Shown here: positions 26,864 through 35,868 of the stretch, one piece after another | How the letters are laid out: each line of letters opens with the position of its first letter | Numbering within the stretch: the stretch's first letter is position 1 | NCBI RefSeq assembly: GCF_003265995.1 | Contig: NZ_MVJN01000006.1 | Span: 1-64,000, forward strand | From: Legionella quinlivanii | Lineage (GTDB): Bacteria > Pseudomonadota > Gammaproteobacteria > Legionellales > Legionellaceae | Direction of reading: 5' to 3' | DNA length: 64,000 nucleotides | The notes under the pieces: model-generated | What the model was told of the DNA's origin: nothing | The model's input: the letters and a program-made list of their open reading frames with translations, nothing else | Database searches by the model: none | Translations under genes and position numbers: made by a program

Positions 26864-28039
26864 TTACGCAACAATGTCTTCGTGAGAAGGACAGCCCATC
26901 TCTTCCAAAACAGAATCCATTTGCTGAAAATACTCTTCCCATGAGGGGTATTTAAAACTATTAATACGCTCGAGTTGTGCCCTTCTGCGACTACTCTCCG
27001 TCGCAGCGTATTCTGAGATAAGTTCTTTCCAGCGCCGGCCATCCAAAGGATCAATATAGTCAGGAATATGTCCTGCAATTTCTTTAAACACTGCCAGGTC
27101 GCTGGCAATTACTGGTACTTTCAGGGTCAAGGCTTCCACAAGAGGCAAGCCGAACCCCTCACTGAACGATGGAAAAAGCAGAGCTTGAGAGTGAGAAAGA
27201 TAGGTGACTAAATCTGCATCCGGGCAATGTGATAATTCAGTGACGAACGTTTTAAGAAAATGAGAGCGCTCGAGAATGTCTACCACATTTTCACACTCCC
27301 AGCCGCGTTTGCCAATGATGACTAAATGAGGAGCGTTTTCTCCCATCTGTTCCACTAACTGGCGCCATATCTGCAGTATTAATAAATGGTTTTTTCGCGG
27401 TTCAATGGTACTTAACATCACAAAATAGGGCTTTTGGATCGGCTTTAAACCAGGTTCAATAGCTGGTGGAATTCCTGAACCCAGCAAAATAGCCTTAGTA
27501 TAAGGTAAATCATAATTGTGGTGCTTTGAATAAAGGATTAAGTCATTCAGAGTCGCTTCTGAATTGGTGATGATTGCGCTTGCCAGCGGTAAAATGGAAG
27601 CCATTTTTTCATGGTATCGCCGGTCTTCTCCTGGGCTGCAATATTCAGGATACGTAATCGGGATAGTATCATGAATGATGAAAACGGGTTTAATACCCTC
27701 TTCTTTTGCCAGCCGTTGATAATCAGATTGTCCTAAACCGACATGCCCAGTGTTTAACAAAAAGGTTGGCGTCTCTTTACTCATTTTTTTGCGCGAGAAA
27801 ATGCCGCTAATAATACATTTTGCTAACTGGGAACGAGTACCCTCAGTGTTCAGCCAATTGAATAGTGCCTGAGATTGAGCCCGCGGTAAAATCCAGCTCC
27901 GGCCGCTCCAGCGTACAAGCGCGAGCCCTCTTTCGCTATAGTGATTGACGAAAGCCTGAGTAACCCTGTCAATACCCGTAATCGTTTGTTTTTTAAGTTT
28001 ACGCCGCATTAGCCGGGTGATATCAATAACAATATTCAT
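26864..28039 (-). CDS. Glycosyltransferase family 4 (GT-B)
   Basis: 391 residues. The C-terminal half has the GT4 donor-binding hallmarks STIEPRKNHLLIL (start of the second Rossmann domain) and FSEGFGLPLVEAL with the EX7E motif, followed by VPVIASDLAVFKEIAG. The N-terminal half holds an HDTIPITYPEY loop, as in O-antigen and capsule mannosyl- or rhamnosyltransferases. It would transfer a sugar from a nucleotide donor to a growing glycan at the inner membrane. It follows the Stealth-type gene after only 9 bp in the same direction, so both probably build or decorate the same surface or exported polysaccharide. The donor and acceptor cannot be told from sequence. Confidence 0.88.
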   Translation of the reverse strand: MNIVIDITRLMRRKLKKQTITGIDRVTQAFVNHYSERGLALVRWSGRSWILPRAQSQALFNWLNTEGTRSQLAKCIISGIFSRKKMSKETPTFLLNTGHVGLGQSDYQRLAKEEGIKPVFIIHDTIPITYPEYCSPGEDRRYHEKMASILPLASAIITNSEATLNDLILYSKHHNYDLPYTKAILLGSGIPPAIEPGLKPIQKPYFVMLSTIEPRKNHLLILQIWRQLVEQMGENAPHLVIIGKRGWECENVVDILERSHFLKTFVTELSHCPDADLVTYLSHSQALLFPSFSEGFGLPLVEALTLKVPVIASDLAVFKEIAGHIPDYIDPLDGRRWKELISEYAATESSRRRAQLERINSFKYPSWEEYFQQMDSVLEEMGCPSHEDIVA

Positions 28040-28048
28040 TCAGAATCC

Positions 28049-29023
28049 TTATGCAATATGCTGTTTCAGCCAATCCAGCATATACTCCTGAACCTCTGCT
28101 GGCGCTTGATCGATACTTTGCATGCATACAAACGCAATATTCTTGTTTTTATGGGCCTGATTCAGCCGTTTTTTTATTTTAGGAAAAGAATGACTGGCTC
28201 CATTAACCATCGTCACCTGTTTTTTAAGATCATGTACGGCCCGCTTTTCTTTTAAATCAAAATGAACTATCAAAGGAACGCTGGATACCTGATCCGCATG
28301 ACGAAATGGAATGCGTATATTGCTGGAAAACAATTCAGAATTGTTTGTCATGTACTTCTCAAAAGAACTTCGGAATAAAGGGAAAGGGGCATGCGGGAGA
28401 AGATAAAAATGCATATCCCAACCGCTCATTCTGGCAGATTTTTCCTGCCATGTCCGATGAGGATTAGTCTTCGGAAGCGGCTCCTTAATGCTAAACCATT
28501 GGCTTAGCTGTTTTTGTAGTCGATAAGTCCATTTTTTTTCTGCCTGCACTTTCCATTCTCCTCGAAGAACTAACTGCTGGTTGTGAAAAAAATCCTCAGG
28601 GCTGACCTCCCGAATGATAAAAAAATCGTCGTTGAGATAAAGAAATTGATCCGACAAGCCGGGAATATGCCAGATTAACCACTCTACACTGATGCTGTTG
28701 AATACCGGTGCTTTTGAGCCAAACTGTAAAAGCAATTCATTCTGATCAATTATTTTGATTTTTTTTGCCAGACTACTACCCTGTAAATCTGCGATTACCG
28801 AAGGAATTTGCTGATTGGTGATAATAAAGATTGTTCTAATCCAGGGGGCGAAACGATCAAGCGAAAGCAGGCAATACTGAATTTCATTACAGTGGTTAAT
28901 ACGTGTTGGTTCAACGGCCGCGTGCTGTTTGATTCCCAATTGTTCGCAAAACGATCGCAGCTTTTCCAGATAAACAGGATCATGGCCGTCAACCCATGAA
29001 ATAACCGCATCAATTGGATTCAT
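28049..29023 (-). CDS. Stealth-family sugar-phosphate transferase
   Basis: About 324 residues from the ATG at 29023, chosen because AGAGAG lies just upstream and the family begins close to this point; a GTG at 29044 is the alternative. It has the Stealth conserved regions: CR1 IDAVISWVDGHDP at the N-terminus, CR2 FAPWIRTIFIITNQ and FLYLNDDFFI, and a later FRHADQV as in CR3. Stealth proteins move hexose-1-phosphate to make phosphodiester-linked capsules, and relatives include GlcNAc-1-phosphotransferase of animals. It is immediately upstream of a GT4 gene, consistent with a small glycan-building operon. Gram-negative members build capsular polysaccharides; whether this one does so is inferred. 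Confidence 0.85.
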   Translation of the reverse strand: MNPIDAVISWVDGHDPVYLEKLRSFCEQLGIKQHAAVEPTRINHCNEIQYCLLSLDRFAPWIRTIFIITNQQIPSVIADLQGSSLAKKIKIIDQNELLLQFGSKAPVFNSISVEWLIWHIPGLSDQFLYLNDDFFIIREVSPEDFFHNQQLVLRGEWKVQAEKKWTYRLQKQLSQWFSIKEPLPKTNPHRTWQEKSARMSGWDMHFYLLPHAPFPLFRSSFEKYMTNNSELFSSNIRIPFRHADQVSSVPLIVHFDLKEKRAVHDLKKQVTMVNGASHSFPKIKKRLNQAHKNKNIAFVCMQSIDQAPAEVQEYMLDWLKQHIA

Positions 29024-29103
29024 ATTCTCTCTGGGCTCTCTCACAAACCCACAATTTTAAAAGAGTTTAATTGAAAGTCCAGAAAACTATGAAATTTATT
29101 GAA

Positions 29104-31446
29104 CTAAGGGCTTGAGGGGGGGCGCAATTGGGTAGAATCCTCCAGGCATTGCAAACTTAAGTTTCTTTTAAAAAATAAGTGACTGTTTTCAGTCATCGCA
29201 GAACTCAATATAGATTTTTTGAATGACTCACCAAATGATTCAAAGACCTCAAGATTAGCAAGCGCTTCAGTCATTTCTGACAAATAAGACTCCCATCTTG
29301 GTTTTATATTGGTTAATTTATCATTTCTGCTGTTTAATAATCTGATAAAGCTGACTGCAAGCATTTTTAATTCTTTAGAACTCTTCTGATCATTTTCCAG
29401 GATATCGACAGCAGCGACTCTCAACTCGTTTGCAAGTTCCAATATCTGTTTTCCTTCAGCAGGATAATAAATTGAAAGAGTCCAGGCGAATGCTTCCAGA
29501 CGGGAAAGATGAAAATACAATCCCTGGCTATCAATACTAAAAAAGAATAAACCACATGCCACATTTTCTTTTCCCGCAATCAATTGAACAGGAGCCTGAT
29601 TACCCAGAAACTCCTGAGAATATATATCTTTTACCAAGGCTCGTTTAATCTCGATACGTTCATTGTTTTCCAGCTTCCAGTTCACTTCGGCCGCCACCAG
29701 TTTTTTAAGCCTGTTATTGATGTTATATTTATATTTTTCTACCAAGGCTCTACTGATAAGTTCGGGCATTAGACTTCGGAGGCCCAGCAGGGTTAATACA
29801 AGACTCTCTAATCGGACTCTTTTTATCGACTGATTAATTGAGATACATGAAAATTGGTCGCTCAGATCGTATGCTGATGAATTGGAAAACTTGTGCTTTC
29901 CCATATCAATCAAGCTTTGAACTATTGCATGTCCCTGAGGGGATGTTAAAACTACTCTTCTGTCATATAACCTGTTGAAAAAAATTGTATAATAACTCTC
30001 ATATTGCTGATCAGGATCGCCTCTGCTCTCTTCTCTGAAGAGTTTGCAAGCCAGATCCCTTAATTCCACTTGAAAAGAAGATAGATTGCAGTTGATACGA
30101 TTGAGGCTGGAAATGCGTGAAAACAGCAGAACGTATGAGGAATCATTCAATAGTTTATCTTCGACCGCTTCAGTCAGTTTCTGCCATCCCTGCTCATGGA
30201 TTTGATAGTCATATTTATGAAGGTATTGCAATAACTCGAGTTTAAATCCAAGCTCGGCGCCTTCGGATTCAGGCGCTTCATAGGCTTGTTGTAATTGTAA
30301 AAACAGATGAAGCAAGTTATTGGAAAAAGTAGGAAGTAATGATGAAAAATTAGCGGGAAACTTTTTAAGGAGGGTCATTATCGCTTCAAGAAGCTCTCGA
30401 TCTCTAACCGGGATATCAAGCGTCCACAATGAGTGAATGAACAGATTATGATAGGCAGGAGGTATTATTTTAAAGAGATGCTCCCAGGCAGCTCTGACTG
30501 GCTTTGGTATGACACGATGAATAAAGCGGCGAAGTTGCAGTGAGCCTCCTTCAACTTTACAGTAGTCACTGCACAAACTGATATAAAAAAACTCGGAGTG
30601 TTCCTGCATGAATAAATCATAGAATAATTTCCCCCTTCGCGAATTGGGCCGCAAGCCAAAACCCATTTCAAATTTCAGTTTTGGCCAAAGTTCATTTTCA
30701 ATTTCGCTTAGTATCTCCCTCGCGGTAAAAAGAGACTCTTTCTCACTCTCACTATATTGGGAACGTTTTATTTGATCCCATCGGGGATAAGACGTGGTAC
30801 AAAATGCCGCATTAGGGTATTTTTTAAGGAATTCAATCTTTGGGTTTTTTAGTACCAAAGCTTTTCTTAACAGACTCGCCTCAGATTCTGTAAGTGGTTG
30901 TCGCCCCTGAATTTTTTTTTGGATAATTGATTTGCTTTCCCTATTCAAATTATCGATGAAAGATTCACGCGCAGTTCCCCCATACAAGTAAAAATAATAT
31001 ATCTCCCCCTGAACCACTTGCAGGTAAATCTGGTCTTCTTTGAACTGAGTGAGTAAACGGTGCATTATCAAGGGTCGTGCATAATTTTTTGGAATTTCCG
31101 GTTTGGGGAGTGGAAGAACGGGTACAAAATCACTGGTCCATACCACAAAATCATTGGTATATTTTGCATGCAGCAAAGAGAGCCCGAGAATCATATGAAC
31201 AAATTCTTTTAAGAGAATGGGTTCATTCTCACTTCCGAACTCCCTGAAGAGATGATTAATGACACCCAGAGACCATTCCAGGGGCAAAATTTTATTAAAA
31301 ATTTCCATTTCGACAAAATAAAAAACCTTATTAACAAAATTTGCCGCTAATTGTTTCTCATCATCATCCGCAATCCGTCTAATTAGTGGTGTCAGGAGTT
31401 CTTTATACCAAGGTGTCATAGTTCCGTGCCTGTTAATTAAATCCAT
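29104..31446 (-). CDS. Large helical protein of unknown function
   Basis: 780 residues with no family I recognise. It is Leu-rich and appears almost entirely alpha-helical, without signal peptide, membrane segment or recognisable catalytic motif. The central part (~330-700) has a recurring pattern of amphipathic helices that could form a solenoid (for example LLEAIMTLLKKFP, LLPTFSNNLLHLFLQ, SLVLTLLGLRSLMPELI). The C-terminus is Ser/Pro-rich (RPPSSP). It is 80 bp upstream of the Stealth/GT4 pair in the same direction and diverges from the MlaE-like gene. Its size and lack of relatives are typical of Legionella effector candidates, but nothing in the sequence proves secretion. Confidence 0.75.
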   Translation of the reverse strand: MDLINRHGTMTPWYKELLTPLIRRIADDDEKQLAANFVNKVFYFVEMEIFNKILPLEWSLGVINHLFREFGSENEPILLKEFVHMILGLSLLHAKYTNDFVVWTSDFVPVLPLPKPEIPKNYARPLIMHRLLTQFKEDQIYLQVVQGEIYYFYLYGGTARESFIDNLNRESKSIIQKKIQGRQPLTESEASLLRKALVLKNPKIEFLKKYPNAAFCTTSYPRWDQIKRSQYSESEKESLFTAREILSEIENELWPKLKFEMGFGLRPNSRRGKLFYDLFMQEHSEFFYISLCSDYCKVEGGSLQLRRFIHRVIPKPVRAAWEHLFKIIPPAYHNLFIHSLWTLDIPVRDRELLEAIMTLLKKFPANFSSLLPTFSNNLLHLFLQLQQAYEAPESEGAELGFKLELLQYLHKYDYQIHEQGWQKLTEAVEDKLLNDSSYVLLFSRISSLNRINCNLSSFQVELRDLACKLFREESRGDPDQQYESYYTIFFNRLYDRRVVLTSPQGHAIVQSLIDMGKHKFSNSSAYDLSDQFSCISINQSIKRVRLESLVLTLLGLRSLMPELISRALVEKYKYNINNRLKKLVAAEVNWKLENNERIEIKRALVKDIYSQEFLGNQAPVQLIAGKENVACGLFFFSIDSQGLYFHLSRLEAFAWTLSIYYPAEGKQILELANELRVAAVDILENDQKSSKELKMLAVSFIRLLNSRNDKLTNIKPRWESYLSEMTEALANLEVFESFGESFKKSILSSAMTENSHLFFKRNLSLQCLEDSTQLRPPSSP

Positions 31447-31543
31447 TCCAAGTATTTTAATAAGAGATGGAAGCCCTTATAATTTAGTATATTCATAATG
31501 GTAGCTTAAGTTAAATCGAATGTGCCTGAAATAATGCCATTCA

Positions 31544-32338
31544 ATGGACGCGCGCTTATTATTAACAGGGAACTGGTCAAATTTAATGTCAAAAATTTTT
31601 TTTTACACCGGCCAGAAAATTTTTAGCCTGCATCGGGCAATTACTCTCTTTTTTGTTTATCTGGGCCATTTATCCTATTGCTTCATATTCAAATGGCAGG
31701 ATGTGCGCTGGAGCCATACCATTCTTGGTACCCTGCATTCAGGATCAGTGCTGGTGTTTCCGCTTCTTATACTGAGCTGCCTGATTGGGATGTCTCTGGC
31801 TTATAGCATTAACTACATACTTGCACCATTCAATTTGCAGAATCAGGCATTATTTATTGCACAAAGCACTATAATCCGCGATATGGCGCCCCTTCCGATT
31901 GGTTTTATTTTCTGTGTGCAATGCGGGCTTAATCTGATTAACCCGGATCATCCCAGTTTAAATCATACGCCCGATCGGGTAATGCTGGAGACCATTATTC
32001 CTTTGATTGTAGGCGTCAATATTACAGCGATGTTACTTTACACCTACATATCAGCGGCTTTTTTTCTCAGTGTTTTTTTAACCTTTTCCTATCTTTTGCA
32101 TATGAGTACCGACGAATACCTTTTGCGTCTTTCAGAAATTATTAATCCAGCGGATGTAATCACTTCGCTGATCAAAACTATTCTGTATGCAAGCATTGCC
32201 AGTTATACTGCAGGTTATTACTATTACTACGTTACCAATAAGGTGATGCCGGTCAGAAGAGCAGTTTCAAGAATTATAACTCGGGGTTTATTTTGGCTGG
32301 TTGTGATTAGTGTGTTGGTCAAACTGAACTTTACTTAA
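31544..32338 (+). CDS. MlaE-family ABC permease, divergent
   Basis: 264 residues with about five to six membrane helices. The arrangement of the first helices, the IIRDMAPLPIGFIFCVQCGLN region and the C-terminal half with NPADVITSLIKTILYA resemble MlaE/YrbE permeases. In them the loop equivalent to RDMAPL contacts the ATPase, and an EI.A...P..Y segment is usual (EIINPAD here). MlaE partners an MCE ring protein to move phospholipids between the envelope membranes. The MCE gene follows 15 bp downstream and a PqiC-like lipoprotein after that, but no MlaF-type ATPase gene is present. ATG 31544 is taken; ATG 31586 is possible. Confidence 0.75.
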   Translation: MDARLLLTGNWSNLMSKIFFYTGQKIFSLHRAITLFFVYLGHLSYCFIFKWQDVRWSHTILGTLHSGSVLVFPLLILSCLIGMSLAYSINYILAPFNLQNQALFIAQSTIIRDMAPLPIGFIFCVQCGLNLINPDHPSLNHTPDRVMLETIIPLIVGVNITAMLLYTYISAAFFLSVFLTFSYLLHMSTDEYLLRLSEIINPADVITSLIKTILYASIASYTAGYYYYYVTNKVMPVRRAVSRIITRGLFWLVVISVLVKLNFT

Positions 32339-32353
32339 TACTTTAGGAATTTC

Positions 32354-33100
32354 ATGGAACAGGAAAGATTTTATATCGGAACAGGTATTTTTGTTTTTTT
32401 TGCTCTCATTCTAGCCGTATTTGGTACCCTATTCGTTTATAATCAATACCTTCATGGCAAAATTGAAACCTATGTCATGTTATTTAAAGGCTCTCTCAGC
32501 GGACTGGATGCTACCTCGCCTATCACCTATCGCGGTGTTAAGATCGGTGAAGTCAAACGCGTTGAGCTGACCGCTACCAAGTCCAAGACCAATGTATCTA
32601 TTCCCGTATATGTGGAATTCTTTGTCGAGAAATCATTTGAGCCTGGGGATAATCCAATTCAAATTCTTATCCAGAATGGGATCGTTGCTACTATTTCATC
32701 ACCCAATTTGCTGACAGGTACCTCCACTATTGAGCTGGTTCTTGCGGAAAAAAAGCAGGCTTCTGTTAAAGCCAGAACTTTTCATGGAGTCCCTTTATTT
32801 CCAACAGAGGTGGCTGTCGAAGACGATATGAGCGCCAAAGATACGATGCGAACGGCCAGGCGTACACTGAATGACATTAGTAATTTTGTTAAATCGAAAG
32901 AACTAAAAGAAGCGATTATAGCTATTCAGACAATGGCGGACAGTATTAATCAATTTGCCGATCTGATGACAGGCCAGATTCCAAGCGCCTTGATCTATTG
33001 GAATGAAAGTTTGAAAGAGGTATCCAAAATGGCTTATTCCGTGCGCACGCTTACTGATTATCTGGCGCGCCATCCCGATGCCTTGCTAAGAGGAAGGTGA
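32354..33100 (+). CDS. MCE-domain protein (MlaD/PqiB-like)
   Basis: 248 residues. One N-terminal membrane helix (FVFFALILAVFGTLFVYNQY, ~13-32) is followed by an MCE domain at ~40-125, with the typical core YRGVKIGEVKRVEL and a strand-rich repeat through GTSTIELVLAE. Residues ~160-240 are helical (MRTARRTLNDISNFV and following), as in the coiled or pore helices after MCE domains. MCE proteins form hexameric rings that shuttle lipids across the periplasm. An AGGA Shine-Dalgarno lies 6-7 nt before the ATG. The gene is flanked by the permease upstream and the lipoprotein downstream; its last base overlaps the lipoprotein ATG. Confidence 0.88.
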   Translation: MEQERFYIGTGIFVFFALILAVFGTLFVYNQYLHGKIETYVMLFKGSLSGLDATSPITYRGVKIGEVKRVELTATKSKTNVSIPVYVEFFVEKSFEPGDNPIQILIQNGIVATISSPNLLTGTSTIELVLAEKKQASVKARTFHGVPLFPTEVAVEDDMSAKDTMRTARRTLNDISNFVKSKELKEAIIAIQTMADSINQFADLMTGQIPSALIYWNESLKEVSKMAYSVRTLTDYLARHPDALLRGR

Positions 33101-33726
33101 TGAAAAAATATCTCTTAATTGTACTGACGTTACTCTTGGTTGCCTGTGGTCGAAGTAAAGAGCCATTGTTATATGTCATTAATCCCATTTTAAATACAAG
33201 CTCACAGGCATACAGTCATTCAGTGATGCGTATTGGCATCGACGATGTGAGTATACCGGAGTATCTGGCCAAGCCACAGCTGATGTTTTTCCTAAGCGCT
33301 AATCAGAGTAAAATGGAAGATGATCATCAGTGGGCTGAAGGCTTGCAGAGCAATGTTAAAAGAGTGCTTCGCAGCAATCTCTCCACACTTATTCCTAATG
33401 CCGTGGTCGAGGTAGCTCCCTGGGACCCCAAATTTGACCCTGCCATTCAGCTTCAGGTAAACATTAATGAATTTAAAGTCGATAGTCAGGGCAACAGTAT
33501 CCTGCAGGCAGATTACGTGATCTATGGACCATCGTTTGAGAACAGGAAATACAGTGCTTACTATCACATCAAGTTACCGGTTGTTAACCAGCAAACCCTT
33601 GTAAGCAGTATGAACGCTAATTTTACCTGCTTAAGCCGTGATATCAGCCGCCACATCCCACTAAAATTAGCGGAGAAACCCAAGGAGTCTCCAGAAACTT
33701 CCCTGCCGCCGCTAACTACGAAATAA
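33100..33726 (+). CDS. PqiC-like ABC transport auxiliary lipoprotein
   Basis: 208 residues from the ATG at 33100, which overlaps the MCE stop (TGATG) and has an AGGAAGG Shine-Dalgarno; a GTG one codon earlier is the alternative. The N-terminus is a lipoprotein signal (hydrophobic LLIVLTLLLVAC with lipobox LVAC). The mature part has the DUF330/PqiC pattern: MRIGIDDVSIPEYLAKPQLM, then WAEGLQSNVKRVLRSNLS. PqiC-type lipoproteins sit in the outer membrane and complete a PqiA/B- or Mla-like lipid bridge. It is the last gene of the permease-MCE-lipoprotein operon; a palindromic repeat follows. Confidence 0.82.
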   Translation: MKKYLLIVLTLLLVACGRSKEPLLYVINPILNTSSQAYSHSVMRIGIDDVSIPEYLAKPQLMFFLSANQSKMEDDHQWAEGLQSNVKRVLRSNLSTLIPNAVVEVAPWDPKFDPAIQLQVNINEFKVDSQGNSILQADYVIYGPSFENRKYSAYYHIKLPVVNQQTLVSSMNANFTCLSRDISRHIPLKLAEKPKESPETSLPPLTTK

Positions 33727-33743
33727 GGCCTGGTGCTGGCCCT

Positions 33744-33888
33744 CACTGCCATTAAGTTAAGCTTAGTTGTATATAAACTGTCCTCCCCGCGAAGGCGGGG
33801 ATCCATCTCTGAGCGAGCTATGATGCCAATTGAGGAATGGATTCCCGCCTTCGCGGGAAGGACTAAATTCCTTAACTTTATGGCAGTG
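33744..33888. repeat. 145-bp palindromic repeat, family A, intact copy
   Basis: Ends CACTGCCATTAAGTTAAGC and (reverse strand) CACTGCCATAAAGTTAAGG form terminal inverted repeats. Internally CCCCGCGAAGGCGGGGATCC and its near complement GGATTCCCGCCTTCGCGGG form further arms, so the whole can fold as a long cruciform. It separates the convergent pqiC-like and dacB genes. Other copies are at 46933-47306 (interrupted) and 60676-60820. Confidence 0.85.
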
Positions 33889-33906
33889 GTCCTGGCCCTG
33901 TCCAGC

Positions 33907-35274
33907 TTAGGTCGGGTTCTGATAGATTGCCAGAAGAATCTCCTCTTCCAATCCTTTTGCGATATAAATCGGCTTTTCGACTCCATTAATAATGATTGAA
34001 AAGACCAGTGGATTTCTTTCAGGACGCATCAGAAAACCTGATAATGAGGATGCGTCATGGAGTGTTCCTGTTTTGGCATAAACCAAATGATTCAGATCTG
34101 TCTTTGTCATACGAGCCTTCAGACTGCCGCTGCTGCCTGATTGCGGCAATGCCTTAAAAAGGATTTCACGCAACTTTTGATTTTGATACAAGGAGTCCAG
34201 CAGATTAACGAGTTGCTGAGCTGTTAACAGGTTGTAACGTGTACCTTCGCCGTCGTAAAGAGCAATTTTCTTAACATCAACCGAGGTATTCTTGCTTAAT
34301 ATCTGTTTAATCGCGAATACCCCCTGCTTGTAGGAGCCCTCACCCGTTATAACAAAGCCTAATTCTTTAGTGAAGCTATTTGCATAAAGATTATCTGACT
34401 CTTGCAGCATATGCGTAATCAATTTTTCCGTGGCAGGTGATTCCAGGCTGGAGATCAGCTTGGCATCGGCAGGCGCTTTGCCTGTATTCACATGACCGTT
34501 CAAAGCAATACGATGTATTTTGAGATAGTCTTCAATTAATTTCCTGGCTCTTGCTACAGGCTGAGGAATGGCCAGCCTCATTACCTTGGGATCTTTAGAC
34601 TGGGCAAGACAACCATACAGCTTCAAGGTATTGTCAGGCATGACCTCAATATTCATATTGCAATGATTTTTTTCGGTTTGAGCAGATACCGTATTCACCT
34701 CATTGATGAGATGGAGTGGATTATCAGGCTTCTGCGATTCAATCTGAACCCGTTTGTTTAAAAGCCTGGAGCTGGTAAATTTAAATGCAACCTCATTCGC
34801 ATCAAGAATTGCCGCTGTATCGGGAGCAGCATAGTACCAGCCCAGATCATCAAAGGACGTTCCTCCAGGATAATAGGGTGGTTTAAAATGTGATACATCG
34901 ATTATCAAATTCCCTTTGATCTTCTTTGGAAGACTTGCAAGCAAACTGGACAAATCTTTGGAGGTTAATGAAGGGGAACCATTGAAAACCACATAAACAT
35001 CATTCCCTTTTGTCATTAATTGAGTTTTGAACTTATATTCCGGAGTTAATTGATAGAGCGCTGCCGCTGCGGTTAGCAGCTTGGTGCTGCTTGCTGGTGC
35101 CAATAGCTTATCCGGATTTTTACTGTAAACTATTTCGTTTGTAACAACATCTTTCACCACTATCCCCACAGTCGCCTGGGGCAGTTTCTGTTCAATTAAT
35201 TGTTCAATTTTTTCATTAAGATCTGCATAAACCGAGGTGCTGCAGAATAGAAACAGTATGCCGGCAAAACGCAT
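33907..35274 (-). CDS. dacB: D-Ala-D-Ala carboxypeptidase/endopeptidase PBP4
   Basis: 455 residues with a signal peptide (MRFAGILFLFCSTSVYA). It is a peptidase S13 low-molecular-mass penicillin-binding protein. The SxxK box is SSTK (62-65), followed by a long insert typical of class C PBPs, SDN in ESDNLYANSF, and KTG in YAKTGTLHDASSLSG. In the periplasm it trims the terminal D-Ala of pentapeptides or cuts D-Ala-mDAP crosslinks, serving peptidoglycan maturation and recycling. The length fits DacB of E. coli (477). A GGGAGAG Shine-Dalgarno precedes the ATG. It converges with the lipoprotein gene, and the family A repeat forms the boundary. Confidence 0.93.
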   Translation of the reverse strand: MRFAGILFLFCSTSVYADLNEKIEQLIEQKLPQATVGIVVKDVVTNEIVYSKNPDKLLAPASSTKLLTAAAALYQLTPEYKFKTQLMTKGNDVYVVFNGSPSLTSKDLSSLLASLPKKIKGNLIIDVSHFKPPYYPGGTSFDDLGWYYAAPDTAAILDANEVAFKFTSSRLLNKRVQIESQKPDNPLHLINEVNTVSAQTEKNHCNMNIEVMPDNTLKLYGCLAQSKDPKVMRLAIPQPVARARKLIEDYLKIHRIALNGHVNTGKAPADAKLISSLESPATEKLITHMLQESDNLYANSFTKELGFVITGEGSYKQGVFAIKQILSKNTSVDVKKIALYDGEGTRYNLLTAQQLVNLLDSLYQNQKLREILFKALPQSGSSGSLKARMTKTDLNHLVYAKTGTLHDASSLSGFLMRPERNPLVFSIIINGVEKPIYIAKGLEEEILLAIYQNPT

Positions 35275-35300
35275 AGAGCTCTCCCTTTAATCAAGTTAAT

Positions 35301-35714
35301 TTATACTGTTGGGGCGGAAGGAGTAGTGGGATCCTTGGACATTTCTCCTATTCCCAATGCTAAGGCCAACAGTCCGGAATAAACTGCCTCCAATATAAAA
35401 TACGCTTTACATAGTGCATGCTCATCGTTGGCACATTCCTCACCCATTACGTACAAAGCAATGATTAATGCCAGCTGAGCTAAAGTGATTCCGGTTTCCA
35501 ATCCATTAATGATTTTTTCGCTGGTGTGGGTTGATGTGCAAAAGATGGTATAACCGGATGAACCAATCTGCACCACTTTACTCGGAATTGCATTGAGAGT
35601 GCCGCCGCTAATGGCATTGAGCCCATTTTCAACAACTGTAGCCACAGCGGATGCTTTTTGAGCTCCCCGATGAGTTGATGAGGATGAATAATAAGGGCCA
35701 AATAAGCCAGACAT
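35301..35714 (-). CDS. Small hypothetical membrane protein
   Basis: 137 residues, not recognised. The N-terminus is Ser/Tyr/Gly-rich (MSGLFGPYYSSSSTHRG). There are probably two membrane helices at about 72-90 (GITLAQLALIIALYVMG) and 105-125 (FILEAVYSGLLALALGIG), separated by a loop with two Cys (EECANDEHALCK). The gene lies between dacB and the 826-residue gene, all on the same strand, with a GGAGAT Shine-Dalgarno just before the ATG. Function unknown. Confidence 0.65.
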   Translation of the reverse strand: MSGLFGPYYSSSSTHRGAQKASAVATVVENGLNAISGGTLNAIPSKVVQIGSSGYTIFCTSTHTSEKIINGLETGITLAQLALIIALYVMGEECANDEHALCKAYFILEAVYSGLLALALGIGEMSKDPTTPSAPTV

Positions 35715-35820
35715 AGAAATCTCCTGAAAACTACAAGGTCACAAACTATATCTGGTTTCGTGTGAAAACGAAAAGTATTTTATATTTAGAAAACAGAACA
35801 GCAATGATTATCACGGCTTA

Positions 35821-35866
35821 ACGAACAAAGTGAGCAATCCAGAACACTTGTTTCGGATTGCTTCGG
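35821..35866. repeat. Degenerate remnant of family B repeat
   Basis: AACGAACAAAGTGAGCAATCC and CGGATTGCTTCG match the arms of the family B repeats but the element is shorter and one arm is incomplete. It lies at the 3' end of the 826-residue gene. Confidence 0.5.
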
Positions 35867-35868
35867 GA

